From Atherinomorus stipes (taxonomy: Eukaryota; Chordata; Actinopteri; Atheriniformes; Atherinidae), in NCBI GenBank assembly GCA_023101725.1, contig JALJCO010013744.1, forward strand, positions 620,001 to 684,000: a DNA stretch of 64,000 nucleotides. The letters run 5' to 3'. This document shows, piece by piece, positions 26,601-39,844 of this stretch. Within the stretch, counting starts at the first letter, position 1. Every line of letters starts with the position of its first letter. The notes beneath the pieces were generated by a model that was not told where the DNA came from, ran no database searches, and worked only from the letters and a program-made list of their open reading frames with translations. Made by a program: the position numbers and the translations under genes.

Positions 26601-29600
26601 GCGTAATATGTAAGGAAAGTTGGGAACCAGTGCTCTGGATCATGCTTGTGGGCTTTATTGTTTTAAATCTATGTTTTGTTTTTTTTTTTTTACTTATCGC
26701 CGTCAATAAACTGACATTAACATCAGCTGCATTAAAACATATGACACTTACATATATTATGAGTCAGTGCAATGTGCATGTTTTCTATCAAGTGTTTCGT
26801 GCAGGGTCATGCTAGTGGAGGAAAATTTTTGCTGTTTATTGACGACATAACCAAAGATTATAAAGTTTGTTAATTGACAGAACTGAAACATCTTATGAAG
26901 GTCCACAAAACTATAAAGCAACACTGTATACGTTTCTGACCTTAACACTTTGTGTTTTTGACTCATTTCTTTGGCACACTGACATTCATTATGTACATTC
27001 CTGGAGTCGTTGTTGCTCTGCAGCATTTCGAGGCTGAGAAACCGCATTTCATATCTTTGTGATCCAGCCTGGAGCCTCATGTGACAGCTGAGTTTGACTT
27101 TATAGTTCTGCATCACATGCCAGCAACTGGATGCCGACATACTGGCGATTTCAAACATGCATCATGGTTGATTCAGCAAAGGAACACAAGAGGAAAAAGA
27201 GAACGTGACAGAGCAAGAAGTAAAATGGCAGCAAAAGTAAATGGCTACGTTTGCATTTGAGTTCTTTTTCCCTTTTAATTCAGAATAAAAATTACATCCC
27301 CTTGAAAAAAGATTAAAAGTGACCATTCCTAATTAAATCTAAATCCAAAGTAAGTGGCTGATTTTAAGTCTGAATTGAATGATTCCTCGATCATATATGC
27401 TTATTTTGCTTTAAATGAATTCTGGTCATTCTGCACATACTGTTATTTCCTTTTCCTGTCACAATGCCGCACGTTTTCTGTGTTGGCGGGAAGTTATTTG
27501 AAGATGGGCGCCCGAAGCAAGTGTTTTACTCAAGCCAGCTGACAAAAGTTAAGCAGTACGGTAGTGTCGAGCTGCTGCTTCAAACTAGAATCAAAAACAA
27601 CGCGAGAATGATATTATGTAGTCCCCCATGTTGTAGGAGAAAAAGAAAAGAAGCAGGAACTGAGTTTATTTTCTTGTGGTATACATAAATACGTCATGTC
27701 CACCCCCTGTCCAATCACAACCTTACCCTGCCCCCAGATCTTAAGTGGAATTGAATAAAGGCAATTAAATGTGTTTTCCATGTAAACCTCAAATCCGGAT
27801 TACTATTCCAATGTAAACTTTCTCTGAATTATTCAATTCTGAATAATTAATACAGAATTAAAGAACGTCACACACTGCCTGGCCCCTAAAAAAGCCATCT
27901 TCAAGGAAGAAATGTAGCCGGAAAAAAGTCCTGAATGATGGTGATCAGCGATCTTTGGTGAGATCAAATCAAAGAAAAACAAGAGTAGAACTCGGGATAT
28001 GTTTAATAGTGAAAGTAAAAGCATTTCCACACGCACAGTGTGAAGGGAACTCAAGGGATTGGGACTGAACAGCTGTGTAGCCTTAAGAAAACCACTAATC
28101 AGTGAGGCTAACTGGAAAAAAAAAGGCTTCAACTTTAACTTCGTTCTGAAATCACATAATAATAACTCACATCAAAACACTGTGATTTGGGGGGGGGGAC
28201 GCAAGTTACCACGCAATTTTCGAAATCAGGTGATAACTTGCTTCAAAAGTTATATTGCACGATTTCAGAACGAGATTTGATTTCCAGCGTCCCGAGATTT
28301 GGACACAAACACCCGCAAATAGTGATCACCAGGTAATGTAGATACTTTTGTTCATTTCTTCTCTCTAGTATGTTGTCGGACACTCGAGACTATCCGAGCC
28401 CTTCAGTGTGGAAAAAAAGCACATTTTTGGGGCGAACTTAGATGAAGGGGCCAGTTGCCCCATACTTATTACTGCTAGGCTGCTGCTATGCTGCCTGCCA
28501 GGCTAAATAGCTATCTTGAAAATTCCTTTCTCCATCACTCACATATATGAAAGAACATATAAAAACAGACCTCAGGTTAAAAAAAAGGGGAAATTCCCCT
28601 TTAAGATCTCGAGGACCAAAAAACTTAAGCTGTGTCTCAAATCGCACACTTGCCTGAGTGCACTGGAATTCAGTGCGTAGTGTGCATTGTACTTCATCTG
28701 TAGTGCACAGTATTGTCGCTAAATGCTGACCCAAACAGAGCACTGCACTTACAGGAAGTGGCGGACTAGCATTGCCTGCTAACGTGAGCTAACTCTACTG
28801 AGCTGGCATAACCGTGGCCTCAAACAAATGACCAGATCATAACTGTCATCAGGGAGTGAACAGCTTGGTAGCATGCCACAAAATACATTAGTAATTATGT
28901 CTAATCATTTCATAAATGTCACTTAAATCAGTACAATACCGCCTCCGATGCAGCAGGGGTTCACCGCCATTATTTAGCTCTGAAAGCAGTTCGAAAGTCC
29001 CGCCTCTTCCGCTACGTCAGCAAGATGGCGTCCGTTTAGTGCAAGTAGTGTGCTTTGTTTTGCACTTCGTTTTTGGCCATTATTAGGGCAGCATCCTGGT
29101 ACTTTCAGCGCACTGAATTTAAAAAAAGAAGGCCGTTGCTTAAATGACAGCATGAACGCACTACACACTCACAAAGAGTGTTTGAAGTCTTTGAAGTGCT
29201 CAAGTGCGTGGTTTGAGACATGGCCTTTGTCTGAAAATTCTGTTAAAGGTTCATCAAAGCCATTGTTTCACAGCAAAAGCTTTCAGGAAAAGAACTGAGA
29301 GGGAGTGTCATTAGAAGCAACACTTGCACAAATATGATTTTTATAGAGGTGTCATTAGGAAAGAAGATCGTCTCTGTGCTTACCACAAAATTCAGCACTA
29401 GAAGTTTGCAAATGAACATGAGGATAAGGCTGAACCTTTCTGCAAACAAATCCTGTGGAGCTTTATGTGGAGTATCATGGAGTAAACTCTTCTGTGCTGT
29501 TTAAGTACAAATATGGGCCTGAATATGCCACAGAACACCACACAGCTTCACTGTTTTACAGTTTGGAAAGCTGTTCTCCTTGGGCTAAATTATCCGATGG

Positions 29601-32600
29601 AAAAGTGTTCTGGCAAAGAGAACCTAAACCCACCCGAAGGAAGAAAAATTGATTGATATTGGTGCAGACTGTGGGAAATATGTGAAGAAAGCAAGTAGAT
29701 TACAGATATTACCACACTCCACAGAATGAAAATTTATAATAGAAGAGTCAAACACAAGTTGGAACTTTCCAGCCTCATGAATGAGACTGCACATGAAGGA
29801 AACAAATCAAACCATTACAGATTTTGTTATCCAATTAACCTATTCAACCTGTTTATTCTAATAAATTAAAGCCAGGGTTGGCAATGCTGGAAAAACAGTT
29901 TGAGCAAGCTACATTTTAAAGACCCACAACGTGACTTTTAGATCTTAAAAATATGTTTCTGACTCGTTTTGATTGCACACCAACGTTCCTTAAGCGCATT
30001 TTCGAGCGGTCACTGCCAAGCGGCGTTCCGAGACTCTGAAACTGCACTATGTAACTTTTGCGTCCGGGACGGGGACGTGACGTTGCAGCCGACTATTGGT
30101 TGCACACCACATCATGTAGCGTACTAGCAAATAGATATGATTTGAATGCGGTGTTTTAAATGTGCATCATGTCAGATTCGGCAAAGAAACGCAAGGAAAG
30201 ATTACGGTAGGGAGAGAGAAAAGGAAAAGAGGAAGGGACAGAACAAGAGTCAAGATAAGACTGTCTTTTACAGGCTGAGGTGAGCTCACTGTGTGGGTAC
30301 GATGAAGATGGATGCTAGTTTAGCCGTCAGTAGGGGGCATGTCACTGAGAAAACTGCTAAAAGTGCCATTGTGGGTCTTTAAAAAAACACGCCACTCGAA
30401 AGCACGCATTCAGAGTGCAGGGATGTGTGCACTGATGTTTTACGAGCAGGTTAACCCATAACAGCCGAGTGGATAGTTTGTTACTGTAGCTTGCTAGTAA
30501 ACAGCTGATGAACCGTGTTTCAAAAAGCCATAATTCTCTCGCCTTCAACTCCTTCTGCGGTGTCAAAAGTCCACACTGCAAACGTTCAACACCTCCAAGT
30601 CTTGATCCTCATCTGTTTTGTTTTTTTAATTTGTGTTTTTTGGTGCAGCAGCAGTTAGCAGTCTGTTAGCTATATTTATTTACAGTGAGCAGCGCATAGA
30701 GTGATGCATGTGGGAAGCTGGGAGAGGGGAGGGACAGAGACGAGACAAGGCATCAATTTGTTCTTTCTATATGGTGCGAATGACCAATTCCTGCCTTTTG
30801 GTGCGGATGGCAGGGGTTGGTCAGAGTTTTTCCAGACCTGCAGCTCTCACAGAGGTCTGACTTTTTTTTCCTTCCTTTTTATGAATAAATGATGTATTGA
30901 CAACTGTCAAGATGGAGGGACCATTTCACCCAGTGTAACAAAAAGTGTTTCTGAACAGGATCACCGACTCTGGCTTTAAACCAAGAAAGAAAGAAAGAAA
31001 GAAAAAAAACAAAAGGATGACTGGTAAAGTCAGACCATTTTATTCTGTATAATATGAAACTGCACTCCTTAAAAATGAGAATAAACTACTCGAAACAGAA
31101 GCAGAAGGTTTTACAAAAGCAGTAGATGCAAACTGAATGATCTCATAAGATCTGGAGTTTGTAGCAGAAGAATGGATGAAAGTCGCCCAAAAAATGACTC
31201 AAAATCTCTTAGCTGCTACAAAAATTGTTTGTGAGCTCTGAAAAAAAGAGAGTTACCACGAACTGACTGCGCTGACTGCCCAGGCTTACTTTGGACCATT
31301 TTCCTTTCTTGTTATTTTGCCACTTTAACAGACAGAAACTCGGAGCAATTGTGCTCAAAATGAGCCATTTTTAACGTTGCTCCTTTTTGGAAATCAGGTC
31401 ATCTTGTACTCACTTTGTTATTCACAGTAACAGACGTGTTACTGTCTGTTTGATCAGACTGTCCTTCAGCTAGAACTGCAGTTCTTTTAACCTTCGTGTA
31501 CTTTTCAATTTAAAACATATTAAAATAAATGAGCTAACCCAGTGATAAGAGTCATTACCATCTGCCATGGGAAGAAGCATGAAAGGTCATGGCAGGAAAA
31601 TGTGTTTATTATCACAGCAAGATACGCTATCAACCATGAACCTCTGTGAATTGATGTGTTTGGTTTTCTTTGGCATTTGCTTTACGTGACCATACATTGA
31701 AGCCATGCATACCTTTAATTGCATTTGGCAGAATGCAAACACTTAGTAATGGGATTATATATTTTCTTAGGCCATTTACAGAGCTGACGGGCTGACAGGC
31801 CTCAGGATCTGGTGTCTCACAGTTTTGAAATGTTGCGTATACATTGTCAAGCACATCCATATGGAAGACATTGACATCTGGCTGAGAGGATTTTTATCAC
31901 CGTGAAGCTCAGAGAAGGAACTTGCATCTCTCTGGGAACTGTGCAAAAAAAAAGAGTCATCTATGAGGGATAGAGCTGCTCCTTTCCCACCTCTCATCAA
32001 TCTGATGTGTCTAAACAGCAGAGAGGTCACTGGCTGCTTTGGCCTGCAGTCATGCAGCAGATGAGAGGTTATGACTTTAAGGTGCTTCTTTCAGCAGTTA
32101 TGAGAGCGCCACTTAGGATGACAGGTTACAAGAGATCCAAAGTCTTGACAAGAACTGAGGCACACATCACCCTCGAGCTGACCCTGGAAGCACCATGTCA
32201 GAAGTGCTGAGCTCAGAGTTCCCCGGCACATTTGTTATGTACTCTATCAGTCTGAATGATCTGTGAAATGTTTTGCTTCACTTCAAAGAGCTTTTAGCAG
32301 GACTTTATGTGAGTGTAATGTCCTCTACCCATACCGTTGGGTGACAGACAGATCTACTGTAAGCCGGAGCATTTCAAGCAGCCAAAACTGAGCTGTTCCA
32401 TTTGTAGTAAATGTTTCTTTTCCAGGTTCTCCTCCCCACGGATGCACCTCCAACATCTTGACGTTTTATCTCACGGGGCTTGCGAGTCAGTCCTGACATT
32501 TGAAAAGATTTACAATTTGCATCCTGTCTGTCAGTGTGTGATCTCTCAACAGATTGTGAGGGAAGCATCCATCACTGAGACTTGGCTACAATAGGTATTT

Positions 32601-35600
32601 AGCTCACAGCTCATCGCTCAGTCTGTGCACCCTCCTGAAGGCAAACATCATGTCACCACACATTAGCCTTTTATTTTCTCATGACAGCTGTTTTTTGGGG
32701 TTTTTTTTAAAAAAGATTTTTATAAAAATTTTAAAAATTCTGCTTATAAAAACTCAAAGATCAATGGCCGAAAAATGTGATGTATAATTCAAAACTGTGT
32801 TTCTATTGATGTGTAATCGCTGCACTAGAACAGCTGTTAAATGTTTATTTTCTTAGAATGAGTCATTTATATCTAATTGCTGGGAGGTGCGCATATGGAG
32901 GCTTCCATATTGGTTTCACCATTTTTACTACGGTGTCCCTGAATGGACAAAACAATGTGTGTGAAGTAAGAACCCTCTGAACTTTAAAACTGCTGTACCA
33001 GCTTCGTTTAATGGGAGTTAGAGACGGTTTTAGATAAGCAATGCCTTAAAGTACAGTCATAGCTACACCTGAGACCACTGTATCCACTCACAGATGAAAA
33101 CATCTTCATGTCTGAGAAGAATTTTGGCCACTAACGGCCACCATACATTTACAACAGTGCTTGGAATATGAAAGAATATGAAAGAAAACATCTTTTCTTT
33201 CAAATACCCATCGTTACCACTAGATGTAAGTAATTTTTACATAATGTACCTTTAAATGTGTTAAAGCAGTCATCAACAATTAAAAAAAAAAAAAATTAAA
33301 TGAATGCACAGTATGCTGCAAACTGAAATGTGCATGCCATTCTGCACTGTTAGAGGACATGGAAATGTAAAAATGAAAAATGTTTGTCTGTGTCTGTCAT
33401 CTGACTCAAGCTAGTTTTTTTTTTTTAAATGAAAACCTTGAAAATGTGTACTCGGCCTCACAATGTAACTGTCCATGCTAACAGAGCTACGCATTTTGAG
33501 TCCCCCTCCAATGGAAACAAAAGCAGGATTTCATTAAAAATAAAGGTGAGGTAATGCTTTTAACAAAACTCTAGCACATACAAATATTATGCACCACAAA
33601 CACATGTTTCATAGTAATGTGTATAATAAAGCCTTCTGTTACAGTTTTGTTACTGTTGTATTAGGTGATGGGGATTTTCCTTAAAGCAGGACTTATGATT
33701 TGGCAAATTTTTAGTGAAATTGAAGTTGGCATCAGAATTGCATCCTATCTCTCTTCTGAGCTCTCTCCAGCCAAAAGTCAGTCTGATGTTTAATTTTGTC
33801 TTATCAGTTGCTCTGGCACCTTTTCTCTTTCTTTCCCTCTTTTCCTTCGATAAAGTCGTCTTTGGGGTTTTTTGCGGAGTCAGCCGAGGAGCACATTCAA
33901 AACAACTGGCGTGTAAACAGGAAAGAGATGACCGTTTCTGTCATCCCTGCTCTGTTTACACATGCTTCCGTAGATTTCATAAACATTTTCAGTCGTTAGC
34001 ATGAGGCCTTTCTCCCCAACTGATGCTTGTCAAATACTTACCTTGTTTTTGGCTCTGGTTAGGTTATCACAAGCTTCTAAAATCTGACTATTCATCATGC
34101 AAAGATAAATTCACCTGCTGTTGTGAAGTGTTGGCACATAGCTTATTTATTCCATCCAGAAGAGCTTTTATAAAAGAAAAAAAACCAACAACACTTTTCT
34201 GCCTTGGCCCTAAAACAGCAGGCAGCTTATGAGCGAGACATTCGCCTACTTCCAGCTAATTAATGGCAGAATTTCACCAGCTAAGTTATAACTTACTGGT
34301 TACCCTTTTAACAGCAACTTCCTAAGTTGTAGATCAGTTCCTTGTGTGCTAGCTGGTGATTTTTATTGATTAGCTTTAATTGCATTTGCATTAAGATCCA
34401 AGTTTTACATCAAAAGTTGGTGTTACATTTTTGTTTTACTGTTTTGTTTTCAGTTGCTGTTTCCTTATGAGCTGAAATTACTGGGTTAGATGAAGAAAAG
34501 CATAATTGTTTTTGTTAAAACGCTTACATTTACAATGTCAAATGCTTGTTAGATGGTACATTTCTCTGCACTGCAACAAGGTTTTTCTCCAATTTTTTCC
34601 ATTGCCACTATTATTCATCATCTGCAGAGAACATTTGGCCGGTTTTCCATTACATATTTCCGAAGCTGACGGACTTTCTTTTGAGGTCAACCTTGCATGT
34701 TGAAAAAATAATGCTATGGGATCCTGACCAAGCGTCCATATGGGTCGAGTTGGGGGGAGAACAGATTGTTATGAGAGCCATGAGAATGAATGAAATCAGT
34801 GAAGTTTCAGGCCAGAAAACCAAAACAGTGAGTTAGAAACCTAAGAAGCTCCACGAAGCGTCAAGAGTCTGCAGAGTAAAGTGATGATTTCTCTGTCTGG
34901 GCTTGTGCAGAGTTGTTTTCTTTGTTGTTTGTCTTTGTGTTTTTTACATTACATGCCAACTACCAAGCTGAAAATCAGTGAAGGGGTTTAGTTTGGCTAA
35001 AGCAAAACCCTTTAAATGATGCTGCTGATCTAGATCACCTCTTTGAGCTTTTGAAAAACGATATTGACCTTGGGACACTGCTTTCCATCTGCACCTTTAT
35101 TGAGTTTTCCTTTAATCCTTGTCCTATTGCTGAAGAAATACAACACTAAGATTCACAATTGCAGGCAGTGTTGTATGTTCTGAATCTAGGTTTGCTGTAC
35201 ATTAGACTAACAAGAGGCCTTAAATCTTAATGGGAAGGTGTGGGAGGTTGAAAGCTCATCAATCTATTCTAGAGGTCTGACCCCCCGGCTCTCTGTGTTA
35301 AGGAAATTTGCTCTTCCTAGAATAATGAAAAGGTGCCCTGACAGGAATTTCCTCTCTCACTTTTCACTTGTATGCTCTTGGGGGGTCCCAAGCTGGTCTT
35401 TGACAGAGCCCTCTGCTTGGCTTTACAGCATTTCCAAGTGTTTAAGGAAGGGTGCACAGAGCTGTGCTGGGTTGCTGAAGGGTGGAGATGGGACTGAACC
35501 TGGTGGCAGGTTCACATCAGAGCTGAGACAATATGTTGAGGGAAACTCTGCCTCTTTTCTGAGTTAAAGATCTCTGTGAGAGTGAGGAAGGAATACCCTG

Positions 35601-38600
35601 CTGAGCACCAAGCTGGGAACCATTTATGGACCTCAGCTACTTCCAACCTCAACCTTCCACATGTTTATTATCTGTCAGCATGGTGATATATTCATTCATG
35701 TGTCACCTCTTTGGGATGGGTGAGGGGTCAAAATATTAAATCATATCAACTTAAATACAGATGTTGATGGCTTTGCTTAGCAGAATAAGTGACAGTTAGC
35801 TTGCTTAGCATGAGTTACTGTAGCATTATCACTTTAACCCATGTATGCCCAATTTTTTTCAGAGTTGTAGGGCATATAATTCTATCACCTGAGTCCCACT
35901 GAATGTTATGTATTCTTTTTTTTTTCCATTTTGTACTTTGTTTTGAAGAAAATAACAGTTTTATGACCAGCAAGAATTGTTGCCAGTGGTCACACAGCTC
36001 ATCACGAGGTTAAATGTAGCTTAATAATAATAATTTAGTGATAAAAAATAATTATACAATCATAATAAAAAGGCGGAGGGGTGTGGGGGTTTGAAAATGT
36101 TAAATTGTACATGAGGTAGTTCAGCCATTTGATTCAGGTGTGTTTGAGAAGGTGCTCTAATAGTTGCAGGACAGTCGTTCTTGAAGACTGGATGTGTACA
36201 CCCCATCTATAGACACAGGCTTTGAATACCTGCAAATTTATTTAGCTAGGAAGAGTAATCTAAGAGGAATAAATGAGCCATTGTACATGAAGCTACAATC
36301 TCGCTCACAGAAATAAGCCCATAAACAAACAAAAAATATTTCTCCCAGGTACAATTTTTGGGAGACATGAATGATTGAATAATGACAAATATGTTTGCAA
36401 ATGACCATGTCAGGCACATCAAATGATGTCACATGACAGGAAGCACTTGGAAGTTATTTTTTTGTAAACCAAACCTTTGTCTTAAGTTTTCCTAGCATAT
36501 TAGTAAGTGGAAAAAGTTGCATTAGTTTGATGAGATTTTTTTATTGTGAGTAGAAAATTACAGTTACACACTTCATCAAAATGGGTTAAATTTAGCTAAC
36601 AGCTAACATGGTTCACCAGCTCACTGCAAATACAAGCACAGACAAATGGGAATGTTTCCAAGGGGCATTAAAGAGCGATAAGCACACTTGGACACAGCTC
36701 GGACATTGTTTTATTTGTGCTTGTAGTTGATTTGTTGATTTGATGGACTGATTAGTTTTTTGGTCCCTGTGAGGCACTCATGGCCGTTAGCTTTAGCTTC
36801 AGATTTGAACCACAGTGTGAGCAGAAGTGTCTTCTAGGACAGATATTTTGACTTGACTATATTGGATTCTGACCTGGGGTATTTTTGAGTGCAGTCTTGG
36901 ATCGACCCTTGGTTGATCAGACTCCTTCCACTGGGATCAGCCTTTACTGTAAACACGATTAATAAAATATTTACATAAGAATAGCTTCGCTCCATTGTGC
37001 TCTCTGGCCAGCAGGATGTGTTGGAGGGTTCGGGATTGTGTACACGATTTGCAGCTGTACAGAGCTTTGGGTTTTGATTGGCAGTACATCATGACTGACT
37101 GTTGTGAAACCATTCTTGCTTCTTTCTATCACTGGTGCCTCATCTATTGACCGAATTACACATATTTTACAGTTCTAACCCAGGGTCTGTGATGAACCAG
37201 TGTATCTATGGTTTTTCAGAGTGTTAAGGTTCTGCTGTAAATGTCCGTTAAAAGTTGAATGAGCTGGTAAAGTGCTGACATAAACAACATTAATACCTGA
37301 AAACAAAAAATAACCATTTTAAGTGTAAAAAAAAAACCTTCACTGTTTAATTTATAGAAATTTTCTCCACTGCCATGTAAGCTCTGCTGTTGTTTTGTTT
37401 GTGTTTTCATCTCTAATGATGTCCAGGTGGAGCATAATTCATGGTGACACTTTTATATATGATAGACTGTAGGTGTAGAGTCTGTCTAAAAGCTAATAGC
37501 ACCCTGAGGGAACTCTGGGACAGTAATGACATTCTAGACCAGCTATATTAACCAAGCGCAAGCCAAGGAAGTGAATGCATTGGTAATGAATCAAGGGCAA
37601 ATGGTTTTCGCGTCTGGTTCAGAGGAGGCTGGGAGCTCAGAGCAGCATTTCCTCATCATGGCTGAGTTTGCTGTGATTTCTCCGCCTGGGTGTTACTCAG
37701 CACGAGGGAGCCATTGCATATACCGCAGATTGCTTTTCAGCTTGTAAATATAAAGACCAGCGTGTCTGATTTCAGATGCTTGATGTGTTTCAGAGATTTC
37801 ATGGCCTACCAGCAGTTCTGTCAAAACTGCTCGGTCCTGACCGACCTGTGTAACATGAATCTAACGCAGCTGCTGTGTTTGCTCCCTCAGGTCTGGTGAT
37901 AGGCTTTTCTATGACTCCACCCATCCTTGACAGTTCCAGAGACGATCTAGTGATTCCAGTCAACACAACACTCTCTATTACATGCAGGTATGTATGTGTT
38001 ACTGCTCTGGTTTAGGACTGTGCAAGACATATGCATGACTTCTAGTAAATGAAAAGAAAAAAACAAAACAAAAAAAAGCACAAAGCAAATCATGCCAGGA
38101 AATAAAATTTACTGACATATGATCCCTACTGGCTACTTTTAGATGCTTTTACTGTACATATTACAAGTTTAAGCAGTTTCAACATGAGTGAAAATATTTT
38201 CATTATAACCAGAAAATAAATCAAAATAGCTCTACTTAATAATCCTGTACAAGTCTCTATCGCTTATCTATGACCGTCAACTGATTAACATATTTATTAT
38301 TATTTTGGTAATACTAGTACTTTAAATAACTTGCAAACCCTTAATGAATGTTCATAACAGCTACCTAACAGGCAACATCTTTTAAGTATCATTTATGAAT
38401 AACTTGTAGAGGTGCACCGTATCATTAGCCGATATCTATATCTATATCTATATCTATATCTATCTATCTATATATATATATACAAATGACTACAGACCAG
38501 TTGCTCTGACATCTCACATCATGAAAGTCCTGGAGAGACTCTTAATGGCTCACCTCAACAAGCAAGTGAATACCTTTCAGGACCCATTACAGTTCGCATA

Positions 38601-39796
38601 TCGTAATGGGCTTGGGGTGGTAGACGCCATCATCTTCCTTCAGAGAGCCCACTCTCATCTGGACCCGTCAGGCAGCACTCTGAGGGTCATGTTCTTTGAT
38701 TTTTCAAGTGCCTTTAATACTATTCAGCCTGCTTTGCTATGTCAGAAGGTCCATAACTTCCAGGTGGATCCCTCCACAACTACCTGGATTTACGACTACC
38801 TCACAAACAGACCACAGTTTGTGAGACTGAAAGGTTGTTTGTCTGACATGGTGGTCAGCAGCACTGGAGCACCACAAGGAACTGTACTCTCACCATTCCT
38901 CTTCACACTGTACACCTCAGACTTCCAGTACAACTCTGAGTCCTGTCATCTGCAGAAATACTCTGATGACTCTGCAGTCGTGGGGTGTATCAGTAATGGA
39001 CAAGAAGCTGAGTACAGGGAACTGGTCAGTCAGTTTGTGAAATGGTGCGGTAACAATCAGCTCATCTTGAATACCAGCAAGACTAAAGAGATGATTGTTG
39101 ACTTCAGGAGGAGCAAGAATAAGCAGCATAGTCCTGTCTACATCCTGGGAGAGGAGGTGGAGGTGGTGGAGAACTACAAATACCTTGGAGTTCAGCTCGA
39201 TAACAGACTTGACTGGAAATACAACACTGACTACATCTACAAGAAAGGTCAGAGCAGACTCTACTTCTTAAGGAAGCTGAGATCATTCAACGTCTGCACC
39301 AAGATGCTGCAGATCTACTACAAGTCTGTTGTGGAAAGTTCAATTAGCTTTGCAGCATCTGCTGGGGCAGCAGCATCAGAATCAGAGACTTGAAGAAACT
39401 AAACAAGCTGATCAAGAAAGCTGGTTCTGTGCTGGGGAGAACTCTGGAGCCGCTGGAGATGATCGTTCAGAAAAGAATGCTGCACAAGCTGATGAAGATG
39501 ATGGAGGATTCTTCCCATCCTCTCCACAACACAGTGAAAAATCAACAGAGTGTGTTCAGTGGAAGGCTGCGTCAGGTTCACTGTAGGACAGAGAGATACA
39601 GAAATTCATTCCTGCCTGCAGCCATCACCCTAAAGAACAAGGCTGACTGACCGACTTATTATTGTTATGTTATTATTTGATATTGATGTTATACTGTTAA
39701 AAACAAAAAAAAAAAAGAAAAAAAGGAGTGAGCCTTTTTATAATGTTGAATTTCCTTCTGGGATAAATAAAGTATTTTTCATTTCATTTCATTTCA

Positions 39797-39844
<48 letters not shown>

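Noticed and set aside
35238..35567. 109-codon open frame on the + strand in intron 1
   Set aside because: No family resemblance and no splice or start context; treated as chance.
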